DNA of 64,000 nucleotides, from contig JAREIK010018601.1 in assembly GCA_029783825.1 (NCBI GenBank), forward strand, positions 1 through 64,000, in the 5' to 3' direction. Below the pieces are notes generated by a model, which did not search any database, had not been told where the DNA came from, and saw only the letters and a program-made list of their open reading frames with translations. This stretch comes from Sapria himalayana (Eukaryota > Streptophyta > Magnoliopsida > Malpighiales > Rafflesiaceae). Positions 1 through 11,874 of the stretch are shown in pieces (the first letter of the stretch is position 1; the number at the start of each line of letters is the position of its first letter). The position numbers were made by a program, and so were the translations under genes.

Positions 1-3000
1 CATCAATTGGATGAGCTCAACGATGATAACCACATTATTTTCATTAGGAAAAAGAGTCATGACACAACCATTCCTTCAAACAGCTCACTAAATTAAGTGG
101 ACAATCCTTGATCTAAATTCATACTAAAATTCATAATAACCTCATTTACTATAATTATGTTGTTTCACCATTGATTGACCAAATTATTAATACAATCTGT
201 ATGGATTAATATATGGACAAAAGTCCTTATACTTTACTACTTAAGTGACACATGTACTTATGAATATTTGTTGATGAGTTACCCTCACCAACGAGCTTTT
301 AAGTACTATTAATTAATAATATTAGGTAGCATAATAAAATTTCAACATCGCTTCATGTGGTAGATGCTTAAATAATTTATTTTAATATTTAGATTTTGTT
401 ATGCTTTGGTTAGTGATGAATGTGATATTTATGTGGAATTAAAATTAGGGGTTTACTATCTACATATTATTATGATGTGCATTGATAGATAATCATGAAA
501 AACACTCTTACATAATGGTAGCAAGGAAGTGATAACCCTTCTAATCATGATTAACAAGATAAATCTATATGTCAAAATACAATATAAAAAAATTTTAATC
601 ATGTTAGTATGATATTTATGAAACTAAAACCATGAATACTATTATAAACTAATCTATTATTCATATCTTATAAAAAGTGACCTTTAATTAATATGGGGGC
701 TAAAAACACTATCCTAAGGGTTTTACTTTTAGTATGTGAGTCATGTGTCATCACGGTAGATTATGATAAGTAAGACATGAAACATGTGCAACTAGTGATA
801 ACTCATAAGGTGATGAAAGTCTTATGAGTTACTTTTTTATTGACCCCTACTAGTGAGATGTGAGAGATATATATAATTATGCAAGTATAGTACTTATGAA
901 GTTAAAAGTACAAATACTTTTAATACTACATTAGTTAATATATTTATGACTTATGAGATCAGAGAATAAGAATGAACATATGATACATCTATCGATGGTA
1001 GTTGATAAGTTTTCTAAAAGGTATGAACTTGAGAACAACTTTCAAGTAAATATGATTTATCATATTGGTGTTGAAGTACTAAATAAATTTATGAGGGGAG
1101 CATCATCGTGGAAGGCTTAACAATTGACATTCACCTTGTTTGTATTATGATTTTATTATGATTCCTAATTTTATTAGTTAAGTGATGTCCTAGAAGCATG
1201 TTAATGATAATATATCATCAATGGAGATCTTCAAGTGCATGAATCATACAATTAGCAAAGAGAACTTGCATCTAGATATCAATCTCATAGAGATTATATC
1301 AGTAGTTTTATTATTCAATAGTAAGATAACTCATATCTAGTAAAATAGATTTTTGGATTGTGAATAAACTTAGATTCATTAGTTTATTCATTTAATCTAT
1401 GTGATGTATGTTTAAATTAGCTTGACTTATATTATGTATGGACACAAAAAAAAGGTTTAGATATTATGTAATGACTTAGTGACCTAACAACATATATGGT
1501 AGTTGTTACCGTTGAGCATATCTCAATGGTGGTCATCTTGTAGTTGTCTCCTCGGTACATCACTATTAAGACAATGAAACATCTTTATGCAAGAGTCATT
1601 CACAATCTCATACCTTTTAAGTAACTTTGTTAACTGCCCATGTTGGTTACTTTGTACACACTATTATTCTTCAGCCTCAAGTGTCATATAGACCAAGGAT
1701 TGGTATAGTTTATAAGTATTTATACTTTTAGTTTCATAAGTATCATACTCACACAAATAATATATATTTTCTTCAAGTTTCATTAAGAAGAACCATACAA
1801 ATAAAAGTAACTCAAAAATGGTTGTTACTACCATGTGAGTCACAACATACTCATGCATGTCATATGGATTACCTTTCATAATTCTTTTTATTGTTGATGA
1901 CTCCTATACTAAAAGTATTTATACTTTAGCTTCATAAGTATCATACACAAAATGATTAATATATTTAAATTTTGGGTTTCAATGTATAGGTTTATCTCAT
2001 GCATCATAGCTAGAAAAGTTGTCACTTCCTACCATATACATGAGTTAGCTTTGTGATTTATCTATTATTGTCCACAATGACAATGTTGTATTAACTCACC
2101 AATAGTTGAAACTATAGTTCAAGTTCTATTTAATCATTCATTCATCAATATTTATAACACAATATAAATCAAGCATATTCATAAATAAAAAAAATTATTG
2201 CCGCATCACAAAATCAAATTTACAAATCCTATACCACATGCTATTTTAGTAAAAAATCTCAAATCTACCCAAGAGAGGTGGAGTTTGAGAGCCACGCCCA
2301 TAACTATAGGGATTACATTAAATTTTGTGTCTCCTGCTTACTTGTGGAACCCCTAGGAAGCGCAAAATTTACTTCTATGGTTTTGTAGTTATGTCATGGT
2401 TTTGCTTGTTTCATGGAGGAAGAGGAAGAAGAAAGAGATCTTTTATGAATTTCTCTATCCTATGCTTTTATACTCACATAACTCTACATTACTATTAAGT
2501 AATAAATCATTGCTTTCAAAAGAAAGTTATAACATTGGCCTTCATCTCTTGATTTTGAGATCATGACTCTTTAAAATTGTCATGAATATGGAATGCATCT
2601 TAATCTTTCTATAATACAAAGTTGCATTGTCGAGCAATGACTATGACTTGGGCCTAATGTCTTTATAACACAATGTCATGATGTTGTGAAGTGACTATGA
2701 CTCTATGTGTCTGCCTTCTTGTTTTTCATAAGGGGCCATGGTGCTAGAAAAGTTTAGGGAATGGTGAAGGTCCTATGATATTGTTATATGGTTGTGGTGA
2801 TTTAAAATAATAATGATGTTGGATTTAGTCATTCTTGATCATTATATGATCTTATGCTGGGATAGTTATGACCCTAAGAAGGGTTCTCTTGTATATCCTA
2901 TGGCTACAATATTGAGAAATAGCCGTGCCACAAAATTTTTCCTTCATTGATCTCAAGTGTCTATGATAATGTGAGTGGATATGACACAGACATTAATTTT

Positions 3001-3821
3001 TTTTGTATCATCTCATAGTGATTATACAAGAATAGATTGGCATTAACAATTAGCCCATATATAAGTCATGGATTTGACTTCTTTTGAGGTCAAGAGTCAT
3101 TCTCTTGGAGAATAGTCATACTCAAGCAATATCCTCTATCATAATTACTATTCCAAGGACCATGATACTAAATAATTATTATGACTTTGGTATGAGTAGT
3201 ATTTACATTGTAATTTTCTATAACTCAAAAGTTGCAGCTTTATAAAAAAGTTACAGCTCTGACATGAGACTACAAAGCCATATGAAGGATAAAGTCATGA
3301 CATTTTGACTTGAATGTGATCATTAGCACTAATGGGATACTTGTTTGTTCTAACATAAAATTGATATCGTAGCTATTTAAATTTTATTAGATTAGTATGG
3401 ATGCAACATGGTGATGATATCGCAACCACAAACAATATATCACTTAGTGAAAAGATTTTTCTAATGAGCTAGTAGGGTCATGGTGTACAAAGAATATCAT
3501 GGCATATTAGGTAGAATTTGTTGAAGAATCAAAGTCAAAACTATGTAAGACTTCATATTCTAATTCTATTTCAGCTAAATACCTCCAAAAATTTATTAAT
3601 TTTATGACTATTCATTAAAACTCACCAAAACTCATAAGTCATGAAATCAATCCATAATTTCTTTATTTTCATACATACACATCATCATATACCACCAAAA
3701 TATATAAAAATATTTGATAGTTTGAACGCCAAATAGTATGCCATTAGGGCACTAGGGTATTTTTTATAATAGTCATACCTTCTTTCTATAACTAACTACA
3801 CTAACAACCAAATTATTTAGA
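1..3821. other. AT-rich DNA with no recognisable gene
   Basis: No open frame of useful length or known family is visible on either strand. The stretch is AT-rich and uses the words TCATGAC and ATAAGT often. Bases 100-345 are a weak extra copy of the repeat at 3822-4690. Its position upstream of a Ty3/Gypsy pol relic suggests it is decayed LTR or leader sequence, but I could not define LTR ends. Confidence 0.6.
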
Positions 3822-4830
3822 TAGGTCATCATGCATAATAAAATGGAATAATCCTAGATTCAAAGAGTCTTGCTAAAACACAACATTTTTTTTCAACTAG
3901 AGAATAGTTGACTCGTTGTTTGATTGAACTATCTACAAAATCCATGTGACTTTGATATCTATATGAAAGTCCAATTTACTACTTATACAATTCACATACT
4001 TGTAGAACTATTGATGAGAAACTCTCACCAAACAAGATTATTGGACATTACATAATCCTAAAAATTAGGTAACATAACAAATTAAAAATAAGTTTTTAAC
4101 ATCATTACCAATAATTATTTAGCTTAGTTAGTCAACTTTATTGACATAACTATCCTTGAAAAGATGATAGTTCTATTTTAGTAGTTTTGATAATAATATT
4201 TTTTTTTATATCTTGATTTGTATTGCTTATCTTGTGTTACTACTTTGTATCTTTCGCTTAGTGTTTTTTTTTTTGTTTTTTTTATAGCCACCACTTTTAT
4301 GAGCAAAAACTTTATAACAAAGCTAACACCTTTGGACTTAGAGATTGAGAGAACTAGAAAAACATTCTTGATATATAGAGTTGAGAAAGTGTAGATGAAT
4401 GGCTATACTAAAAACTTAGACATGTCATCATGCATAATAAAACGGATCAACCCTATATCTAAGATTCATACCAAAAATATCATTTTATCCTTCCAACTAG
4501 AATAGTAATTGACTAATTGTTGGTTGATTGAACTGCCTATATAATCCTTGCGTGATCGATATCTAAATGAATGTGTACTTTACTACTTTTATAACCATAT
4601 ACTTATAGAATTTTGTTTGACAAGAGATCATCACCCATTGTATTTTTCTAACATTGCCTACTCCTAAATATTGGGCATTATAACAAAGTCATGACAATAG
4701 TTATATTTCTAGTTGTGAATCTAATTATTGCTTAGTATTCATATTGCATTTATATTTTATCTGTTATTTTCTTTTTATTTGTTTCATAGCTACCACAACT
4801 TACATAAGAGGAACTTCTAGGATTGAGATA
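3822..4830 (+). repeat. Degenerate tandem duplication upstream of Gypsy pol
   Basis: Two direct copies, beginning near 3822 and 4419, share a run starting GTCATCATGCATAATAAAA. They then run in parallel through a GATTGAACT block, a TTTACTACTT block, a GAGA-TC(A)CC block and an ATAACAAA end, and both continue into a T-rich stretch ending ATAGC(C/T)ACCAC. The offset is about 600 bases. A third, weaker copy lies at 100-345. Copies differ by many substitutions, so the duplication is old. Such repeats are plausible in the leader of a Tat/Athila-like Gypsy element; that assignment is inference. Confidence 0.6.
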
Positions 4831-5560
4831 AAATCTCTAGACCCAAAAATTTGAGACCAAAAGAATATAATTTATTTCAAATTAGCATATGGTATTTCAG
4901 ATTGAACAATATTATTCATATTATCATCTTTGAATTCAAAGTGAATGTTTACTATATGGAAGTCTAGAACACTGACCACAATATGAATATTCATACTTGA
5001 CAGACAAACTATAATTAGAAAATAATATTTTGGCATTACTAATAGAGATAAATAAGCAAAGATGTTGAAGAAGATTAGAATAAACTTAGTAAGAATCAAA
5101 GCTAACACCTAGCATTACCAAAGTGGGAGTAGTTTTTCATTGGTGTTATGGAAGATATAGAGGAAATCTGAATAAATACATGTTCTTAACACTCAGAAAT
5201 AATATTAAATTAGAAAGGCGAGAACCCAAAAAATGTACCAAAAGAATATATGAATATAAAGATGTCGCTAAGTTGGTAAAAGTCATGGCTTTGCAAGCAA
5301 CAAAAGAAGAAGTTGCAACATTGATGAATCTGAATAATGAAGATGCTACAACTTATTCCACTATCACAACTCAGTTCCAAGGAAAGAATACATTGTTACA
5401 TCTTTACAAGAAGACACGAGACTAAATGAAGAAACAACTAATATTAAAGCCATTTTTAATCATGATAGATGATATTTCTAACAACAACACAACTTTTATA
5501 AAAGGTGCAATCACACAAGAAGAATGTCTCAAAACTTGCACAACTCTAGACGGACTAATC
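4320..5560 (+). pseudogene. Possible decayed Gypsy gag/protease region
   Basis: Near 4333-4380 the plus strand can be read as PLDLEIERTRKTFL, which resembles the start of gag in Athila/Tat Gypsy elements (a D-x-EIERT-like motif). The open frame 5123-5425 (100 aa, lysine- and glutamate-rich) and the first half of 5426-5632 lie between this trace and the recognisable pol. They match nothing I can name. Position and strand fit the gag-to-protease part of the same element. No zinc knuckle or protease D-T/S-G motif is visible, so this is an assignment by context only. Confidence 0.35.
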
Positions 5561-5569
5561 TTGAACATA

Positions 5570-8290
5570 CAACATAGTCATCTTTATTATGCTTTCTTGG
5601 GGGAAGGTAAGATTAAGTCGTTCATCATTTAGTTGTATTGACTGAAGAGATAGATAAGACCATTGTGAAAATGATAAGGAGATATGTTAAGGCTATAGCC
5701 TAGTTGCTTGAAGATATCAAAGGAATTATGTCCATCAATATGGATGTACAATATACTTACAAAAGATGGTGCAAGATTAATAACTGACACTAATATAGGC
5801 TAAATATAATAATGAAGGTTATTATAAAAAAAGATATTAAAATAGCTTAATGTGGAGATCATATATTTCATTCAGATAGTCCATGGGTTAGTTTGATCCA
5901 CATAGTACCAAAAGAGAGAGGTTTGATGGTAGTGAAAAATATTAATAATGAATAAATCTCAATACAAGTAACTACTGGATGAATAATATGTGTGGATTAC
6001 TAGAAATTGAACAAGGAGATAAGAAATGATCATTACCTACTACTATTCATGGACCAAATGCTAATAGATTCTCAGGGCTTTTTTTTTTAATTTCTAGGTA
6101 TATATTTCATATCGGGTCAATTAGATTTTGATTGATCTAGTAGACCAAGAAAAAATCACTTTCACTTACACATATAAAATCTTTGTATTTTGGAGTATAT
6201 CATTTGGTCTTTGTAATACAATGATAGCATTTTAGAGATGCATGAATATGATGTTTGTTAACAATAATGAGAAAATCATGGAGGTATTTCTTTTATGCAT
6301 GTCAAGTGGTATTAAACCAAAATAAAAAAATAATTTGGTACTTAACTATGACAAATGTTATTTCATTTTAAAATAAGTGATTATACTAGGACATTTAATC
6401 TCTACTAGAGAGCTAGAGGAAGACAACACAAATATTTTAGTGATAAAAATATTACCTCACCCTTTAATTTTCAAGGGTGTACATAGTTTTCTTGGGAATG
6501 TCATATTCTACCATAGATTTATTAATAACTTTTCAAAGATGGATAAACCCATGTGTAGACTATTAGAGAAAAGAAAAAGATTTTAAACTTTGATAAAAAA
6601 TATTCTAGCACTTTTGAAGAGCTAAAAAGAAAGTTGATAGAATGTCTAAACTTAATGATGCCACAATGGATGAGCCATTTGTGATCGTGAGATACAAGTG
6701 CATGCACACTTGGGGCTATATTGGAGCACAAAAGATGCAAAATTCTTTAGAGCTATTTCATATGCAAGCTAATCATTGAAAAAGTCCAAGTAAACTATAT
6801 AACTACTAAAAAAGAAATGTTAGTCATGGTGTTCTATTGTGAAAAATTTTGATTATATATCATAGGAGAAAGGTAGTGATTTACATGGATCATATAGTGA
6901 TGAGGTATTTAATTGTGAAGAATGAAACAAATCCGAGACTAATATGTTGGACTTTGTTTCTCTAAGAATATGATGTTAAAATAATAGTCAAGAAAGAGAG
7001 TGATGGTTGGTAACAAACCATTTATCTTGAATGGAATTAGATTGGAATAATGGAGGAGAGTGACAACTAATTTCATTAATTATCTAGCATGTGATGCACT
7101 TCCACCATCTCTTATAACATACCAAAAGAAAAAGTTTATGCATGACATTAGAAACTACGTATGGGATAATCCACTACTATTTAGAAGATGTGTGAATTAA
7201 GTTATAAGGAGATGTGTTCCAGAAGAGGAATAGGTAGAGTTTATCTTCAAATTCTAATCTTCTCCTTATAGAGGGCATTTCAAAGCAACAAAACTGCCCA
7301 AAAGAAATTACAATTTAGATTTTTAGCCATCCTTATTTAGAGATTGTTAGAATTTGGTACAATGATGTAATAGATGACAAAAATTGCTAACATATCTAGA
7401 TGGAATAAGATACCACTCAGCAACATTCTTGAAATGGAAATTTTTGATATATGTGGGATAGATTTTATATGACTATTTTCTGTATTCTTTGGGGAAAAGT
7501 ATATACTATTAGTAGTTGATTACATCTTAAAATAGGTTGAAGTAATAGTTGCATAAATGATGCAAAGATATTTATGAGTGTTTTATGTAGTAATATTTTT
7601 ACATAGTTCGGTAAACCATGATGAATCATAAGTGATGAAGGAAGTTATTTTTGTAGCTAACTATTTGAAGCTTATTTAGACAAGCATGGGACTAGGCACC
7701 ATAGGGGACTTTCATATCATCCACAGCTAAATGGACAAGTGAAAATATTTAATAAAGAAATCAAAAATATATTAGAAAAGATAATGAATCTATTGAGAAA
7801 AGATTGATATCAAAGATTAGGAAAAGTATTATGATCTTATAAAAGGACATTCAAGACACTTATGCGAATGCTTCCTTGTAGATTCATTTTTGGAAAGGCT
7901 TGTTATTTTCTAGTCAAAATTGAACATTAAATATGGTAAGCAAATAAACAAATGAATTATAAGGTAGGAGATATAAAAGAAAAGAAGGTTCTTCAAATGA
8001 GTCAACTAGAAAACTTTCATAATGAAACTTATGATAATACTTGAATTTATAACAACAAAACAAAAAATGGTACGATAAGAATTTACGAGGAAGGAGTTCC
8101 ACATAAAAGAAACATTATTGATTTTCAACTCCCACCTAAAGTTGTTTGCAGGAAAGTAAAATTTTTGGTGGTATGGATTATTTATAATCACCGCTATGAT
8201 ACCATATGAGATTGTTACAGTGAAATCAGAAGAAGGAATGAATTTTAAAGTAAATGAGTAATGATTATAGAATTATAAAGGAGAACAACT
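5570..8290 (+). pseudogene. Ty3/Gypsy pol relic (RT, RNase H, integrase), Athila/Tat-like
   Basis: A shredded retrotransposon polyprotein is readable in three plus-strand frames. In order: LYYAFLGEGKIKSFII near 5580, the spacer before RT; DSPWVSLIHIVPKERG near 5875, the RT entry motif; a following VDY-KLN trace near 6000; FLGNVIFYHRFINNFSKM near 6490, the RT/RNase H junction; RRCVPEEE and YRGHFKATK (7200-7290), the integrase zinc-binding region; IISDEGSYFC near 7625; SYHPQLNGQVKIFNKEI near 7720, the integrase core; and FIFGKACYFLVKIEH near 7890. A basic integrase tail follows to about 8290. Stops and frameshifts are frequent, so it cannot make a working polyprotein. The HPQ-NGQ and GKACxxxVxxEH wording is typical of plant Athila/Tat Gypsy elements. 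The first 3 kb lie outside the palindrome arm present in this window. Confidence 0.85.
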
Positions 8291-8844
8291 CGAGGTTGGT
8301 GTGCCTTCAATGAATGCCATGATTTTACTAGTAGATATAATGATGAAAGCTATGGGAAAGGCAAATCCATGACATATATGATCCGAAGAGTGATTCCACA
8401 TGTTGTGACCATACAAAGAATCTTTGAATTTTCCAAAGAGGTAATAGGCTACAATGTTGCATCTCTTTTCAAAGTCATGTCATCCATGGCAAAATACCCA
8501 AATAAGTTGAATATAATTCATATCTAAAAAAGAAATCAGAAGACAAGCCAAGAGAAAGATTATATATAGAAACTAGCTGGACAAATGATGTTACTAATCA
8601 AATTGAAAATTCAATGAAGGATTGGTTATGGATATTAAACATAGTGCTGCTTAGGAAGTAACCCAAAAAAAATTTGTATTGTTTGATAAATAAAAACATT
8701 ATATCATGACTCATTCATATCAAATCCTAAAATGATAATATCTCCAAAATAAAAGTCTACCACAATACTTAAACCTAGTCATAGTTATCCTAAATATGTA
8801 TTTCTTCTTTTGGAGCGGATGTTTGGAGGAACATTCATTGCTCG
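8291..8844. other. Region 3' of Gypsy pol, crossing into the palindrome
   Basis: There is no gene here. The phrase GTGCTGCTTAGGAAGTAACC near 8640-8660 resembles the sequence that follows the pol stop in plant Athila/Tat-type elements, so it probably belongs to the same relic. Base 8561 is the position that pairs with the last base of the window. Confidence 0.5.
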
Positions 8845-9275
8845 AGGATGAACAATGAATCTTCGACTTGGATATGGTTGGCTATTTGGATGTAGACTTT
8901 GTGATTCTCATAAATCAACATATGGGTATATTTTCATTATGATCTATAGAGATGTTCTTAGAGAAGTGTCAAACAGACTTCAATTCTCAATTCGACTATT
9001 GAAGTCAAGTTAATCTCTTGTTTTGAGATTATAACACAAATGTGTGTGGCCTAAGAGTTTAATATCTAGGCTTAAAATTATGAATTCTACTTCTAGGTCA
9101 TTAAGGATTTTTTGTGACAACTTAACTGTAGTATTTTTGGATAAGAATACAAAAGTGAGAGTCGAAACAGCACATTGACATTAAATACTTAGCCATTAGA
9201 GAACATGTAAAGAAAAGAAAGGGGTCATTGAACACACTAGTATTATGTTGATGATTACTTATTCTTTGACTATAG
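8845..9275 (+). pseudogene. Ty1/Copia RNase H fragment (left copy)
   Basis: Plus-strand translation gives a HKSTYGYIFIM segment near 8910 (the family wording is RKSTSGYIF), then CVWPKSLISRLKIMNS and RSLRIFCDNLTVVFLDKN near 9040-9150, and finally a decayed IDIKYLAIREHVK block. These are the RNase H motifs at the end of Copia pol. RNase H removes RNA from the RNA-DNA hybrid during reverse transcription. The left copy breaks frame after FLDKN because one A is missing near 9147 and another near 9169. The right-arm copy keeps this part open. No LTR, integrase or RT of the same element is visible nearby. Confidence 0.8.
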
Positions 9276-10916
9276 GTGTGCCATAAAATGAAATTCAAGA
9301 ATCATATATAAAAATGGTGATAGTTTCTTTTTTTTGTAAATATATATATACATTAACTTTTAATTTCTTAAGCATTAGTTATTTTCTGATTTTCATGTGC
9401 AATATATTTCATTTGAGAATATATATTTCATTTGGACCTAGAATAAACATAAAATTTTTAGTATGTTTTCATCACCACTTTGAGTACTTGAGAAGTGAAA
9501 TGCATTGTGATACATAGATGATATTACTTATTATTTGAGGACTTATCTCTATGATACATATTTTTTTGTTACTCAAAAATTTAGATTAATTTTTGCATCA
9601 AGTGGTAGAATGCAAGATTCAGAAGTGGTGCAATGTTTGATTCTGAAGTGTTGCAATGTTTAATTATGTAGTGGAATAATGTTTGATCACTAAGTTGGCT
9701 TTTCCAAAGTAGTGATGGTTCATAAATAACATAATTCTTGATAGGAGAATCTATAAATATAGTTAGGGTCATCATTTGATATTATACTTGAAAATGATTC
9801 ATTTTGAATATCATCATTAGAGTTAGAACAAAGCAAGGGAAAAAGTCAAAAAAAATATTTGAAATTTAATAATATTGATTTTTGGGAATCAATAGTTGGA
9901 GGTATGTAAAATCCTATTAAATATCATATTTCCATAAGAACATATATAGGTTGACTTATAACATTTATTTAGATTAATCAAGAGGGCATGTCTTTTACAT
10001 GGAATGACGACAGATAGGAGGATCAGCCTTCCCTCTCCCTATCTGAATTTATAGATTACTATATGAAAAATTAGTAATGATATATAAAGTAAATCAAGTA
10101 GATTAAATAATATGATTTATAGTAGAACATAAACATATAAAAAAATCTTCGATTGCTTTGTAATTAGATAGAAATCAAAGTTCCCTTCAATACCAAGAAC
10201 AAATTGCTGAAAAAAATATTTTTTTCTTTACTAATTAAGATTATAAGGAGGTATATATATATATACATACAAAAGAACTCTTAATTCTCCTTGATTTCAT
10301 TAGATCCTACATTAGAGGAGGAATTAACAACATCCTTCTTTTTTATTTTCATGAGATTGAGATTGATTGTTTCCAACATAATAAAGTTAAAAAAAAAGAA
10401 ACCTATAAATTATTAGATACTTGTTTCAAGATGATTGGCTCAAAGGAAATGTAAACAATTACAAAACTAATGAAAAAAATTCAAGAAACACAAAACTACT
10501 AAAGATCCATTCTTCAAGAAATTTTAACCTCTAATAAACATGATATATGATAATGCAAAGTAATGGTTTGGTGTTATTATTTCAAAAGCTAAATCTAATT
10601 TGTCAAAACATGGCATTGTTATAAGTATTGTTTAAAAAAATTATTGTCGTGTTTTTAAAATAATTGCTATAAATTATTTTTATATATAATTTTTTTTGGT
10701 TCATTAAAATTTAAAATTCAAATCATAATATTCTAGTCAAGCATATAGGTAAAGGAATAAGGTAATAAGCTTAACAAAAAAAATTATAATAAAGGAATAA
10801 TAATGGTAAGGGTCTCAAAATAAAAATAATTACATTTTGCAATCCCATCTATTTTAATTTTAACGATTGGGGAGTCACATTAAAAATATTTATGATTTGA
10901 TTCTATTTTTTAGCAC
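9276..10916. other. AT-rich DNA, no gene recognised
   Basis: Short open frames such as 9314-9517 (plus) and 9581-9775 (minus) show no known domain. Runs of A or T and a short TATATA array near 10254-10264 are the only visible structure. Confidence 0.6.
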
Positions 10917-10924
10917 CTAAAATA
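10917..10924 (+). repeat. Target site duplication of outer hAT (CTAAAATA)
   Basis: CTAAAATA immediately precedes the outer element's TIR and recurs exactly at 14954-14961 after its other end. Eight bases is the normal hAT target duplication length. Confidence 0.9.
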
Positions 10925-11761
10925 TAGAGATATCAAATGGGTCATATTGTACCGGCACGACCCATTTTTTTTCGGCACTATTATGCCAACGTAGAGGTGT
11001 CAACCGGGCCGGGCTGGCCCGGCCTGGCACAAGGCACGGCACGGGATTATCCTGTGCCCAGGTAAGGCACAACCCATGCCGAGGCCATCCGGGCCTCGTG
11101 CTGTGCTTGACCCAGCACGGTTCTGTGGCTCATGGCACGGCCCGTAGGTACGGTCGGGGTCACCGTTCACACCGTGCCCGGCGTTCCGCACCTGCAGTCC
11201 CGCACTTTCACGAGCCATGGCTCATGGTGGGTTCACTGTGACTCAGGACACTCAGGCCAACACCAAGCCAAGCATCTCGTTCCCCTTACCGCAAAAAAGA
11301 CCGTGGGTCGGGTCCAATCAGACCCGACTCGTGGTCCCCGACCAAACCCGATCCCCCCCCAACGAGTAAAAAAAAAATTTAATTGTTGTCGTTGGATCTC
11401 GCCTCCAATGGCTATGGGACAGAATCCAACGGGCCTCATGATTCTACCCCCTAAAAAATTAAAAAAAATCAAAAAAAAAGACTTTTTAAAAAAAAATTAT
11501 TTTCTTTAATCTATAAAATTTACCCCCCCTCTCTCTATAACATTTATGTTTTTTCATAAACATTTATTCTCTCGAATCTCACATTTTCTCTCTCAAAATC
11601 TTGCTTCTATCTCTCGGGACTTGGGAAGTCGAGATTTCATCATTTGGCTTGGCTTTCGGGAATCTCAACTTGGGTTTGAATTTAGAGCTAGACTATGGTG
11701 CACCATGCACGTGATCAACCTGAATACTTTATCGGGTAATTTATTTTAATTTTTTTAACTT

Positions 11762-11801
11762 TCTCTCTCTCTCTCTCTCTCTCTCTTTTCTCTCTCTCTA
11801 T
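11762..11801 (+). repeat. CT microsatellite in hAT-1 leader
   Basis: About 40 bases of TC/CT dinucleotides with one TTTT interruption lie upstream of the transposase start. The right-arm copy (GA on the plus strand, near 60762-60796) is about 5 bases shorter. Confidence 0.85.
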
Positions 11802-11874
11802 ACATAAAATAGATAAATTTAAATCTATCAACTAGTCTCTAAATAAGTGTACTGTTTAACAAAAATCCTAAAAA

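Noticed and set aside
4872..5108. 78-aa hydrophobic frame on the minus strand
   Set aside because: It is opposite the probable Gypsy gag region and has no recognisable family; treated as a shadow.
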